Assembly: GCA_005791255.1 (NCBI GenBank)
Contig: SXXK01000203.1
Span: 1 to 38,342 of the forward strand
Direction: 5' to 3'
DNA length: 38,342 bases
From: Planctomyces sp.
Lineage (GTDB): Bacteria > Planctomycetota > Planctomycetia > Planctomycetales > Planctomycetaceae
Shown: piece by piece, positions 26,362-34,944 of the stretch
Numbering within the stretch: position 1 is the first letter of the stretch
Layout of the letters: each line of letters starts with the position of its first letter
Position numbers and translations under genes: made by a program
The notes under the pieces: generated by a model
Databases searched by the model: none
Seen by the model: only the letters and a program-made list of their open reading frames with translations
Told to the model about the DNA's origin: nothing

Positions 26362-27576
26362 ATGCAGATCCCGCTGCTTCAAAGACCAGTCCTGCTGCTG
26401 TTGTCACTGCTGCTGACCACCGGTCCGCAGGCAGTGGCACAGTCGGCCACAGTGGCGAAATCTGCTGCCGACGAACTTTTCAGCACCACCGTTTTTGCGG
26501 CCGGTCAGCACGACGTTTCGCTGTACCGCATTCCCGGCATCGCCGTGACAACTCGCGGCACAATCCTCGCATGGTGTGAGGCCCGCCGCCGCAGCAAAAG
26601 TGATTGGGGTGAGATTGAAGTGCACCTGCGTCGCAGTACCGATGCCGGACGCACATGGTCTGAACCACAGCATATCGCACATCACGGACAGCGCATTGCC
26701 GGAACGTCCGGCAACGCGACTGCGGATGCCGAACAAACCGTCAACAATCCGGTTGCGATTATTGATCGCGAAACCGAGGCCATCGAATTTCTGTACTGTG
26801 TCAACTACTCCCGCTGCTTCACAATTCGCAGCACTGATGACGGGGTCACCTGGTCCGCTCCTAGCGAAATCACCTCAGCCTTTGCCGCCTTTCGCAGTGA
26901 GTGCGACTGGAAAGTGCTGGCCACCGGGCCCGGACACGGAATTCAGCTTCGCAGCGGACGACTGGTGGTACCGGTCTGGCTGGCTTATGGCGGAGTTCGC
27001 GATCATCATCCTTCCGTGTCAGCGACCATCTTCAGCGATGACCACGGACAGACGTGGCAGGCCGGAGCCATTGTCGTGCCGGATTCCGGCGACTTCGAAG
27101 ATCCCAACGAAACCATCCTGACGGAATTGTCTGATGGGCGAGTGCTGCTGATTTCCCGCAATGAATCCAAAGCCAGTCGCAAACTGGTCTCGTACAGTCC
27201 GGATGGTGCCTCCGCCTGGACGACTCCTCAGTTTCACCCCGAGCTCTGGGAGCCGATCTGTATGGCCAGCGTGGCCAGTGTTCCCGACAAACCCGGCTGG
27301 GTGGTGTATTCCAATCCGTACACGCTGGCTCGTGACAAGCAGGGGCAGGAGATTCCCGGTGGTCGCGGTAAACGCGAAAACCTGACGATCAGGCTCAGTC
27401 GGGACTTTGGCCGCACGTGGCCTGTTGAACGCACCCTGGAACCCGGCAAAAGTGCCTACTCAGATCTTGCATTTCTGCCTGACGGCCGACTGTTGTGCTT
27501 CCATGAAGCCGACTCCCGGCTGCAGCTGGCGGTTTTTCCGCTGGAGTGGCTTACGGGAAAGGATCAGCAGCAGTAA
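26362..27576 (+). CDS. Exported sialidase (GH33-like exo-alpha-sialidase)
   Basis: 404-residue exported glycosidase that removes terminal sialic acids or similar sugars. A signal peptide (about 6-27) is followed by a six-bladed sialidase propeller. The Arg of the RIP motif is R56 (YRIPGI). Four Asp boxes of the form S-x-D-x-G-x-T-W lie at 92-99, 157-164, 225-232 (SDDHGQTW) and 346-353. A Tyr near the C-terminus (Y366, KSAYSDLAFLPDG) fits the catalytic nucleophile position, and Arg-rich blades hold the remaining arginines. I used the ATG at 26362; a TTG at 26350 in the same frame would add four residues. The next gene begins 32 bp downstream on the same strand. Confidence 0.9.
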   Translation: MQIPLLQRPVLLLLSLLLTTGPQAVAQSATVAKSAADELFSTTVFAAGQHDVSLYRIPGIAVTTRGTILAWCEARRRSKSDWGEIEVHLRRSTDAGRTWSEPQHIAHHGQRIAGTSGNATADAEQTVNNPVAIIDRETEAIEFLYCVNYSRCFTIRSTDDGVTWSAPSEITSAFAAFRSECDWKVLATGPGHGIQLRSGRLVVPVWLAYGGVRDHHPSVSATIFSDDHGQTWQAGAIVVPDSGDFEDPNETILTELSDGRVLLISRNESKASRKLVSYSPDGASAWTTPQFHPELWEPICMASVASVPDKPGWVVYSNPYTLARDKQGQEIPGGRGKRENLTIRLSRDFGRTWPVERTLEPGKSAYSDLAFLPDGRLLCFHEADSRLQLAVFPLEWLTGKDQQQ

Positions 27577-27608
27577 CGGATGCGTGATCTTCAGACCACA
27601 GGTGCAGT

Positions 27609-28832
27609 ATGGTGCAACAGGCAACTCCGGCATTTGAGCTGAAGTCTGCAGACACAGCCGACGCTGTTTCGGTGCTGTCGCACTGGGCGAGTTCGGCGTG
27701 CCAGCCTGCTGGTCCGTCAGGTGCCGGCTGGCGTCGCGTCGCTGTCGTCTCCAGTCGTCTCAGCAAACGGCTGGATCAGGAAACACGGTGGCTCAGCCGC
27801 CTGCGCAGCACCCTCGCTGCGCTGCCGACCGACAGCACACAGGTACTCATCTGCGAGCGGACTGCCGGAGCCGATGTACTGACGGCCGGCTGCGATCTGT
27901 TCGGACTGTCCAGGCTCACACTGCAGCTCGGCCGGAAGCCCGGACAGCGGGCTGCGGCACTGCCGCCCGCGGATCTGGCACTGTTTGCCATGGCTGACGA
28001 AATCCGTGTGCTGAAGTGCCGCCCGCAGGGCAACATGGTCCGACTGATCGAAATGCACCTGAATGATCCTCGGCGACACCGCAAACCCGTGTACGTGGCC
28101 CCCGAGTGTCTGCCCTGTCTTTCCCCGGAGCATCAGCTGCGGGTGCGTCTGCTTGAGGATCCCGAAGAACTTCAGCGGGACTCCGCCGTTCAACCCGGAG
28201 ACGGGATGGCTGTGCCGCGGATGACGTCGACGGCGTTTCCGGCACTGCCCGAGGATCACCCGCTGGTGTGCCCCGATCAATGGCTTTGCCACTGGACACG
28301 ACCGGCTGCCGGCCCGTGGCCCGGCGAAACTCGTCAGCACTACTGCGAATCGCTGCTGCGAAACCACTGTGATCATTCGGCTCGTGGCACGCTGCTGCGG
28401 ATTCTGGCCGAGCAGCGGCTGCGGGCTTCGCGACTGGCCATTCGTGGCGGACACCCGGTCGTTTCATTTACCGCAGTGCCGCTCAGCGATTTTCGTCGCC
28501 GTCGTGTTTTCCGAGGGCATCGGCAGCGTTACGATTTTGAGCCGTGGGGACTGGCCATTCGCCGATCTGCCCTCGGCTGTTACGACCTCAGGCCTGTCTG
28601 CTACGGCAGTGACGACACCTGGAAGTCACTGTCCGCTGCCGATCAGCCGTGGTACCAGAAAGCCACTCAGGATGGCGTTACGGACACGGTCGCTGAACAG
28701 GAATTGCGAATTCCGCAGGACGTGGACCTGTCGCTGCTGAACCCGAATGACGCGGTGGTGTTTGTTGACAGCGCGGCGGCTGTCGACACCGTGCAGCCTC
28801 ACAGTCGCTGGCCTGTGCTGCTGCTGCCCTGA
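27609..28832 (+). CDS. Two-part protein of unknown function
   Basis: 407-residue soluble protein I cannot assign. The N-terminal part (about 40-135) alternates strand and helix (RRVAVVSSRLSKRLDQETRW, STQVLICERTAGADVLTAGCDLFGL) in the style of Rossmann-like or LOG/SLOG-type nucleotide-binding domains. The C-terminal part (about 220-395) has HSARGTLLRILAEQRLRAS, VVSFTAVPLSDFRRRRVFRGHRQRYDFEPWGL, a CYGSDDTWKSL stretch and EQELRIPQDVDLSLL. Its 'residue pattern then E-x-E-x-R' layout is loosely reminiscent of ADP-ribosyltransferase-like (DUF4433/DUF2971) proteins. Both fold guesses are by eye. It begins 32 bp after the sialidase gene and ends 15 bp before the convergent comF gene. Confidence 0.65.
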   Translation: MVQQATPAFELKSADTADAVSVLSHWASSACQPAGPSGAGWRRVAVVSSRLSKRLDQETRWLSRLRSTLAALPTDSTQVLICERTAGADVLTAGCDLFGLSRLTLQLGRKPGQRAAALPPADLALFAMADEIRVLKCRPQGNMVRLIEMHLNDPRRHRKPVYVAPECLPCLSPEHQLRVRLLEDPEELQRDSAVQPGDGMAVPRMTSTAFPALPEDHPLVCPDQWLCHWTRPAAGPWPGETRQHYCESLLRNHCDHSARGTLLRILAEQRLRASRLAIRGGHPVVSFTAVPLSDFRRRRVFRGHRQRYDFEPWGLAIRRSALGCYDLRPVCYGSDDTWKSLSAADQPWYQKATQDGVTDTVAEQELRIPQDVDLSLLNPNDAVVFVDSAAAVDTVQPHSRWPVLLLP

Positions 28833-28847
28833 CATCCGCAGGGCCGC

Positions 28848-29621
28848 TCAGGCCGAATGATCCAGCACTCGGGCGATGACAGCCACGTGACATTCGGCCG
28901 CACCGGCTTTCAGCAGCACCCCGGCAACTTCGGAACATGTGGCACCTGTGGTCAGCACGTCATCCACAATCAGGATGCGCTCTCCGCGAATCACTGCCGC
29001 GTCCTGGATTGCGTATGACTGTTTCTGATTGTCGAATCGCTGCGTTACGGAAACGCGTTTTTGCGGGCGAGTCCTGCGGGACTTTCGCAGGATGTGAATG
29101 TCACAGGGAACATTCAGCACGCCGGCCAGCTGCTCGGCCACCAGCCATGCGGGGTTAAAGTGCCGCAGCAGCCGCTGTCTCCAGTGCTGCGGGATCGGAA
29201 TAACTCGATCCACCTGCAGCGCGTGCAGCTGCGGTGCACAGCGGTGTGCCAGCAATCGTGCCAGCGACTGCATCTGCACCGAGGAAAAGGACCATTTGGC
29301 GGAGAGCAGTGCTCGTCGCAGGTCATCATGGTACATCCCGAGGCACACAGCCGAACGAAACCGCAGAGTCCTGCCGCGACAGTGAACGCAGCCTCGCTGC
29401 GTGGAAGACCACGGGCCGACAGCGGCTGAACACCGCTGACAGCGGTCCCCCGTCTGTTCCGCCAGTCTTCGGCTGCACTGCAGACAGTAACACACGGCCG
29501 CCTGTGCGGGCTGAGCCAGCACATCACGGCACAGCGGGCAGTACGGAGGAATGGCAAAATCCAGCAGCTGTTCGGCGGTTGCAGCGAGCGACTGCAGCAG
29601 TGTCTGAGCAGACCAGGACAT
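28848..29621 (-). CDS. comF: ComF-family phosphoribosyltransferase-like protein
   Basis: 257-residue cytoplasmic protein of the ComF family, involved in DNA uptake in naturally competent bacteria but widespread beyond them. Two Cys-rich zinc-binding pairs are present (C28/C31 with C46/C49; C61/C64 with C78/C81). A phosphoribosyltransferase domain follows, with the PRPP-binding motif ERILIVDDVLTTGAT. The typical FNPAWLVAEQLA and RRTRPQKRVSVTQRFDN segments are there. The ATG at 29621 is supported by GGAG about 8 nt upstream. No other competence gene is in the window. Upstream on the same strand is the 61-residue protein (143 bp away). Confidence 0.9.
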   Translation of the reverse strand: MSWSAQTLLQSLAATAEQLLDFAIPPYCPLCRDVLAQPAQAAVCYCLQCSRRLAEQTGDRCQRCSAAVGPWSSTQRGCVHCRGRTLRFRSAVCLGMYHDDLRRALLSAKWSFSSVQMQSLARLLAHRCAPQLHALQVDRVIPIPQHWRQRLLRHFNPAWLVAEQLAGVLNVPCDIHILRKSRRTRPQKRVSVTQRFDNQKQSYAIQDAAVIRGERILIVDDVLTTGATCSEVAGVLLKAGAAECHVAVIARVLDHSA

Positions 29622-29764
29622 GACGGAGACCTCCGACGGACCGGACGCGGCGCACCTGCGCAGCCCCGGTCCTGCCGGTATCCTGTCGTACAGACGATCA
29701 GCAATTCAATACCGAGGGGGGTATGTTGGGACGTCCCCGGAAGTTTGTCTGCGGGCCGTAGGGT

Positions 29765-29950
29765 TTATGAGGATTTTTTGCGGCCTTTGCCGCTTTTTGC
29801 CGCTGCGGATTTGGCGGCACCGTCGCCGGCAGACTTCCTGCTGCCTCTGGTCGCAGCTTTGCCGCCGCTGCTGCTGTCATCTCCGAAAACACGATCCCAG
29901 CCACTGACAAACTTCTTTGAAGCACCCGTGTGCACCGTATACCCGGTCAT
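29765..29950 (-). CDS. Small conserved-looking protein with Ser/Ala/Lys-rich tail
   Basis: 61-residue protein: MTGYTVHTGASKKFVSGWDRVFG, then a low-complexity basic tail (GGKAATRGSRKSAGD...KSGKGRKKSS). The N-terminal 'GYTVHTGxSKKFxxGWDxxF' segment followed by a basic tail is a pattern I have seen in small unannotated proteins of Planctomycetes. The basic tail suggests nucleic-acid or membrane binding, but this is inference. I chose the ATG at 29950; the frame extends to 30046, where the added 32 residues have no such character. It lies 109 bp after the VWA gene and 143 bp before comF. Confidence 0.65.
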   Translation of the reverse strand: MTGYTVHTGASKKFVSGWDRVFGDDSSSGGKAATRGSRKSAGDGAAKSAAAKSGKGRKKSS

Positions 29951-30059
29951 AGCCGATATCCTGAACTGAAAACCACACTCTGCATCCTGCGGCACTGTCG
30001 CAGAACTGACAGTCAGCATTCTAGCAGGGTGATCCCAGGCTGCCACTGCCAGGCGGCCA

Positions 30060-31133
30060 TCACCGGGCTTCGGCCCTGATCTCGCGGTATTCCCCCTGAC
30101 CCAGCTGGGCCAGTTTCTGCAGCCAGTTCAGGGTCCGGCTGGTGAAGGTTCCATCCCCGAATTTGATGACGTGAATTGTTGCCCCGTTGCGGTAGTGAGC
30201 GATGTCCCGCAGGTCAGCCGGACTCAGTTCGGGTTCGTCACCGTCCGTCAGGAAGTAGACCACGTCCGGTTTGAGTGCCAGCGCTTCGAGCAGGGCGGGC
30301 CGGTGATCGGTTCCGCTGTCTGAGGCGATCCTGTCAATTTCCTGGGCAGCCAGTTGTTTATTCACATCGGTGGCGAAATACATGGGCTGCTCGGCCTGGC
30401 GTCGCAGCTTCAGTCGCACCCGATATTCGTTGTACAGGATCACGGCGAACTGCTGGTTGGGCTGCAGCAGACGCAGGCTGGCTTTGAGCTGTGCCCGGGC
30501 TGTTCGCAGTCGCGGACCGTCCATGCTGCTGCTGGTGTCGATCACGTAAACAAACGACTTGCCCACTCCTGCGATGTTCATGAACGTTGTTTCGCCGGGG
30601 CCTCCCACCCCGCCGATTTTTCGCGCACCGCCGGACTGCAGTGGCTGAATCAGGGATTCACTGCCCCCGGCTGTCCCGCCGCTGCGCCCCGCGATGGCTG
30701 CCCCCGGACCGATCAGGCCGGACAGCGGCGCCGCCTGGCTGCCATCTTCAGCTCCTGTTTGCTCGGGATCGCTCAGAGTTCCGGTGTCCGGAATCTGCTG
30801 CGGTACACGACCGGCCGGGTTGTCTGCTGCTGCTGTCTGGTCGGCAGCGGTGTTCGTCGCTGCGGAGCTCTGTGGTGCCGGCTGTGTCTGATCGTCCGAG
30901 CCTTCACCAGGCTGCAGCCCGACGTCCCCCCGCCCGTCCTCGGAACCATCCACCACGAACAGGCCCACTTCGCGAAAGGCCTCCCCGCCGGCTGATCCGG
31001 GACTGCCCTGCTGACAACCCTTCAGCAGCAGGCTGGCCAGCAGCAGCAGCAGCAGATGCAGACCCAGCGATACGAAACTTCCGCACAGGAAGTTTCCTGG
31101 GGCTGCAGTGTTCGGTCGCGACGCGGAACTCAT
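30060..31133 (-). CDS. Membrane-anchored von Willebrand factor A domain protein
   Basis: 357-residue protein. One N-terminal hydrophobic segment (about 19-38), then a long low-complexity linker rich in Gly, Ala, Gln and acidic residues (about 40-185), then a VWA domain (about 190-350). The MIDAS metal site begins DTSSSM (D199, S201, S203), with DSGTDHRPALLEAL and VVYFLTDGDEPE giving the Thr and Asp positions. The VWA domain is therefore probably able to bind a divalent cation and a partner protein. A Cys at 40 follows the hydrophobic segment (LLKGC), so lipid attachment is possible. I used the ATG at 31133; an ATG at 31190 would add 19 residues. It lies 130 bp downstream of the TPR gene. Confidence 0.85.
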   Translation of the reverse strand: MSSASRPNTAAPGNFLCGSFVSLGLHLLLLLLASLLLKGCQQGSPGSAGGEAFREVGLFVVDGSEDGRGDVGLQPGEGSDDQTQPAPQSSAATNTAADQTAAADNPAGRVPQQIPDTGTLSDPEQTGAEDGSQAAPLSGLIGPGAAIAGRSGGTAGGSESLIQPLQSGGARKIGGVGGPGETTFMNIAGVGKSFVYVIDTSSSMDGPRLRTARAQLKASLRLLQPNQQFAVILYNEYRVRLKLRRQAEQPMYFATDVNKQLAAQEIDRIASDSGTDHRPALLEALALKPDVVYFLTDGDEPELSPADLRDIAHYRNGATIHVIKFGDGTFTSRTLNWLQKLAQLGQGEYREIRAEAR

Positions 31134-31263
31134 GAGCAGACCGGGGAGGAGATCAGGAAAAGTCAGTGCCTGCGGACAACCGCATTCCATCCTGAATTAT
31201 ACTTTCGACCTCCCGGCAGGGCCAGTCTGCCGCCGGTCACGATTCAGTCTGCCGACAGCCGGA

Positions 31264-32652
31264 TCAGGGATTGAACGACGGATCTGCCGCGGCCGGTGCG
31301 GCTGTGGCTGCGGCCGGAGCAGCCAGTGCCGAGCGAATTCCGGCGGCACGCGTCCGGTCTGCTGCGGCCTCCGCCGGCTTTCCGGACTTTGCGTAAGCTG
31401 CTGCACGCTGGTCATAAGCCTGCGCGACCTGCTCATCAAACCGTTCCGCAGCTTCGTAGTCCGCCAGCGCACGTTCCGGATCCTCACGCTGCAGCCACAG
31501 ATCACCTCGCAGCGACAGAGCATCCTTGTCTGCGCGGATGGCAAGGCATGAATCGCAGTCGGCCATGGCCCGATCACGATCTCCCATGGCAACCCACGCA
31601 CGTGCCCGGGCTGCCAGTGCATCCGCGTTTTTGGGCTGCAGCAGCAGGACGCGAGTGAAGTCCTGAGCGGCCGCTCCGAATTCGCTGCCGGCCATCAGGT
31701 GCGAGCCGCGCTGCAGCCAGACTTCCGTACCACGCGGACTCTGCTGCGCCGCCGCTGACAGTCGCTTCAGTTCTTCCAGCCACAAGACTCTTGCCGCATC
31801 CGCCTGAGACTCTTCATAGCGACCCAGTTTCAGCAGCGCTTCGCGGCGATGTCCGAGCCACCGCGAATCCAGCGGCTCCAGCTCAATCGCTCTCGAAAAT
31901 GCCCGCACTGCCTCCTCCCAGTTCTCCTGACGCACCGCAATCAGGCCACAGTTATTCCACGCCGTGGCATAGCGCTCATCCAGCCGCAGTGCCTGACGAA
32001 TGTCGTCCATTGCCGGAGCCAGACGATTCAGTTTCAGCCTGGCAAAAGCGCGGTTGTTCCACGCATCGACAAACTTCTGGTCAGCGTCAATGGCCTTTGT
32101 GAAGTCAGCCTCAGCATCTTCCATCTTCTGGTTGGCCAGATGCACCAGACCGCGATTGTTCAGCGCCGCGGAATGCGCCGGCTGCAACTGGATCGCGCGG
32201 TTGAAATCACTCAATGCTTCCGCAGTCAGCCCCTGACTCATCAGAAAGTAGCCGCGATTATTCCACAGGTCGGGGTCGTTCGGGGCCAGACGCAGTGCGG
32301 TGCTGAAGTCCGCACGAGCACTCGCGTTTTCGCCCTGCAGCTTGTAAACGTCCGCCCGCATCCGGAACAGACTGGCGTCTTCCGGAGTCTGACCGATGGC
32401 CTGACACAACGATTCGATTGCCACAGCGTTGCGACCGGCGACAACCGCGGCATTCGCCCGCTGCAGCAGCGCACGAATCTCCGCCGGATACTCGTCCAGC
32501 TTTTTGGTGACTTTCACCGGAGTTTCAGACTGTTTCGCCGAGGCGATCGCCAGCGGGATACCGGCAGTTTTTGCCGCTGCATCGCCTTTGTCTGATCCGC
32601 CACAGCCTGCCAGCAGCGTTGCCATCAGTCCCGTTAACGCCAGATGTCGCAT
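31264..32652 (-). CDS. TPR-repeat lipoprotein
   Basis: 462-residue exported protein. The N-terminus MRHLALTGLMATLLAGC gives a clear lipobox (LLAGC, lipidated C17). It is followed by about ten tetratricopeptide repeats from around residue 60 to 445. Recognisable units include ASLFRMRADVYKLQGE, PDLWNNRGYFLMSQGL, AALNNRGLVHLANQKM, VDAWNNRAFARLKL and ATAWNNCGLIAVRQEN, each with the typical A-x-x-D/A-F-x-x-A-I segment. Such proteins are protein-protein scaffolds, here on the periplasmic side of a membrane. The C-terminal 30 residues are Ala/Pro-rich. Partner proteins are unknown; the VWA protein downstream on the same strand is a natural candidate. Confidence 0.9.
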   Translation of the reverse strand: MRHLALTGLMATLLAGCGGSDKGDAAAKTAGIPLAIASAKQSETPVKVTKKLDEYPAEIRALLQRANAAVVAGRNAVAIESLCQAIGQTPEDASLFRMRADVYKLQGENASARADFSTALRLAPNDPDLWNNRGYFLMSQGLTAEALSDFNRAIQLQPAHSAALNNRGLVHLANQKMEDAEADFTKAIDADQKFVDAWNNRAFARLKLNRLAPAMDDIRQALRLDERYATAWNNCGLIAVRQENWEEAVRAFSRAIELEPLDSRWLGHRREALLKLGRYEESQADAARVLWLEELKRLSAAAQQSPRGTEVWLQRGSHLMAGSEFGAAAQDFTRVLLLQPKNADALAARARAWVAMGDRDRAMADCDSCLAIRADKDALSLRGDLWLQREDPERALADYEAAERFDEQVAQAYDQRAAAYAKSGKPAEAAADRTRAAGIRSALAAPAAATAAPAAADPSFNP

Positions 32653-33086
32653 CCGATCGCTCCGTCGATCTCGAGCCAGATTCGCGGAAAATCACGAGAA
32701 TTCCGGGAAAACGACTCCATTCGGGCCTGCCTCCGGAGGCCCTGTGTCCCCTTGTAGTCCCGGCCGGCCGGCGGAGTCAACCGGACTTGGTGATGCCGCG
32801 GCGTTCGATCACGGCGGGGATTGCTGACCAGCAGGTCCTGAACAGGCCTTTCCCAGCCTGCCCAACTGGACTGCTCGCTCTTTTCTGATTCCCCTTCTGA
32901 GACTTTCCGGCATTCAGGGCATTCCGGCAGATTTCTTCATCGATCCGCGGCATTCCACAGAATAGACTTTCCCTGCGGGGCTCATTCCGCGCAGCGATCA
33001 CGTTCTGCTCCGGGCCATGGGAACAGACGTACACGTGGCCGCCTGCTATTCACTTTGCAGTTGTGCGTTGAAGTTGTGGAAGGGTG
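32653..33086. other. Divergent intergenic region upstream of ilvB
   Basis: 434 bp between the divergent TPR and acetolactate synthase genes. It contains a short hairpin-like repeat, GGGCCT (32723-32728) and AGGCCC (32737-32742), with an inner palindrome GCCTCCGGAGGC. No T tract follows, so it is not a good terminator. I find no leader peptide with a run of Leu, Val or Ile codons and no recognisable riboswitch. Small open frames on both strands look like chance. Confidence 0.45.
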
Positions 33087-34868
33087 ATGACGTTGACTAC
33101 CGTCGAAAATGCAACTCAGACAATCAATGGTGCTCAGATCCTGGTCGAGATGCTGGTCCGACTGGGTGTCGAGACGATTTACGCCTACCCGGGTGGTGCC
33201 AGCATGCCGCTGCATCAGGCCCTGCGTGAGCATCGTGAGCGAATTCGGACGATTTTGCCGCGTCACGAGCAGGGCGGCTGTTTTGCGGCCCAGGGGATTG
33301 CTCGTTCCACCGGGAAGATTGGTGTGGTGATGGGCACCAGCGGCCCGGGGGCCACCAATCTGGTGACGGGGATTGCTGACGCGAAACTGGACAGCATCCC
33401 GATGATCTGCATCACGGGACAGGTTCCTCAGGCGGTGATTGGCAGTGATGCCTTCCAGGAAACTCCGATGGTGGAGGTCTGCGGGGCGATCACCAAGCAT
33501 CAGTATATGATCACGGACGTCCGCGATGTGGCTCGGGTGATGAAGGAAGCGTATTATGTGGCGATGACGGGTCGTCCGGGTCCGGTGCTGGTGGACGTTC
33601 CCAAGGACGTGCAGCTGCAGACGCTGCCGCTGTCCGAAGTGGACTTTGATCCGCCGATGAATCTGCCGGGTTATCGCCCGCAGACTCGCCCGGTTGCTCC
33701 TGAGCAGGTGCGGCAGATTCTGGCTGCAGTGCGTCGTGCGAAGCGTCCGGTGTTGTATGTGGGCGGCGGCTGCATCCACAGCAATGCTTCAGAAGAGCTC
33801 ACAAAGTTCGCTCTGCGGACCGGCATTCCGGTCACGATGACGGTGATGGGTCTGGGAGTTTTCCCGGGGACTCATTCCCAGTCTTTGCACATGCTGGGCA
33901 TGCACGGCACTGTTTACGCCAACTACGCGGTCGATCAGGCGGACCTGCTGCTGGCGTTCGGGGTACGTTTTGATGATCGAGTCACGGGCAAGCTGGAAGA
34001 GTTTGCGAAGCACGGCAAGATCGTGCATGTTGACATTGACGCATCCGAAATTCACAAGAACAAGGAAGCTCATATTCCGGTTCACGGCGACGTTTGCGAG
34101 GCACTGCAGGCTCTGAACGCGGCTCTGACGGACGAGGACATTCCGGATTTGTCGGAGTGGCATCAGCAGATTGCCGGCTGGAAGGCCAAATTTCCGCTCA
34201 GCTACGGGGATGCGGGCGATGCCATTCTGCAGCAGTACGCCATTGAAGAGCTCTGGCGACAGACTCAGCATCGCGACACCTATGTGGCTGTCGGGGTTGG
34301 TCAGCATCAGATGTGGGCGGCTCAGTTCTACAAATTTGACAGGCCGCGGCGCTGGCTCAGCAGCTCGGGTCTGGGGACGATGGGCTTTGGTCTGCCGGCG
34401 GCGATGGGTGTGCAGACGGCGCATCCTGATTCGCTGGTGATCGACATTGACGGCGACGGCTCGTTCCAGATGAACATTCAGGAACTGGGGACGTTGTTCT
34501 GTGAGAAGCTGCCGGTGAAGATCCTGCTGCTGAACAATCAGCATCTGGGGATGGTGGTGCAGTGGGAAGACCGGTTCATGTCCGGTCGCCGTGCTCACAC
34601 ATATCTCGGCCCGGTGGATCATCCGGAGGCTTTGGGTGAAGGTGACGGGAAGATGCCCGAGGAAACCTTCCCGAATTTTGTGCGAATTGCCGAAGGTTAC
34701 GGCATTAAAGCTCGTCAGGTCCGCAGTCGGGCCGAGTATCCGGCGGCACTGGCGGAGATGCTGGCTTACGATGGCCCGTACCTGCTGGATGTGATCTGTC
34801 CGTATCAGGAGCACGTGCTGCCGATGATTCCCAGCGGCCGCACGGTGCGCGAGATCATTACCAGGTAA
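33087..34868 (+). CDS. ilvB: Acetolactate synthase large (catalytic) subunit
   Basis: 593-residue thiamine-diphosphate enzyme of the branched-chain amino-acid pathway. It joins two pyruvates, or pyruvate and 2-oxobutyrate, into acetohydroxy acids. The N-terminal domain has [15 protein letters not shown] and the essential Glu E61 (LPRHEQGG), with [17 protein letters not shown] after it. A central FAD-type domain contains [15 protein letters not shown] and [15 protein letters not shown]. The C-terminal ThDP-binding motif runs from [11 protein letters not shown] to LNNQHLGMV. The ATG at 33087 is used; an in-frame GTG lies one codon upstream and the spacing to the purine-rich GGAAGG is short for both. 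No regulatory subunit gene (ilvN) follows; the transcript ends at a terminator. Confidence 0.95.
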   Translation: MTLTTVENATQTINGAQILVEMLVRLGVETIYAYPGGASMPLHQALREHRERIRTILPRHEQGGCFAAQGIARSTGKIGVVMGTSGPGATNLVTGIADAKLDSIPMICITGQVPQAVIGSDAFQETPMVEVCGAITKHQYMITDVRDVARVMKEAYYVAMTGRPGPVLVDVPKDVQLQTLPLSEVDFDPPMNLPGYRPQTRPVAPEQVRQILAAVRRAKRPVLYVGGGCIHSNASEELTKFALRTGIPVTMTVMGLGVFPGTHSQSLHMLGMHGTVYANYAVDQADLLLAFGVRFDDRVTGKLEEFAKHGKIVHVDIDASEIHKNKEAHIPVHGDVCEALQALNAALTDEDIPDLSEWHQQIAGWKAKFPLSYGDAGDAILQQYAIEELWRQTQHRDTYVAVGVGQHQMWAAQFYKFDRPRRWLSSSGLGTMGFGLPAAMGVQTAHPDSLVIDIDGDGSFQMNIQELGTLFCEKLPVKILLLNNQHLGMVVQWEDRFMSGRRAHTYLGPVDHPEALGEGDGKMPEETFPNFVRIAEGYGIKARQVRSRAEYPAALAEMLAYDGPYLLDVICPYQEHVLPMIPSGRTVREIITR

Positions 34869-34910
34869 TTGTCGGCGGCCGCAGCAGTCGGCGGACAGCG
34901 GATTTCAGGG

Positions 34911-34940
34911 CGGGCCACTTCGGTGGCCCGTTCTCATTTG
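34911..34940 (+). terminator. Intrinsic terminator after ilvB
   Basis: Perfect 8-bp stem CGGGCCAC (34911-34918) and GTGGCCCG (34923-34930) closed by a TTCG tetraloop and followed by TTCTCATTT. It lies 42 bp after the ilvB stop. The T tract is interrupted, so efficiency may be moderate. The convergent spermidine-synthase-like gene stops at 34945. Confidence 0.75.
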
Positions 34941-34944
34941 GCGT

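Noticed and set aside
26052-26363. 103-codon minus-strand frame in the adaptor/sialidase gap
   Set aside because: It overlaps the sialidase start region, has no motif, and has a composition unlike neighbouring proteins.
33789-34814. 341-codon open frame on the minus strand
   Set aside because: Antisense to ilvB; His/Gln/Arg-rich shadow translation.
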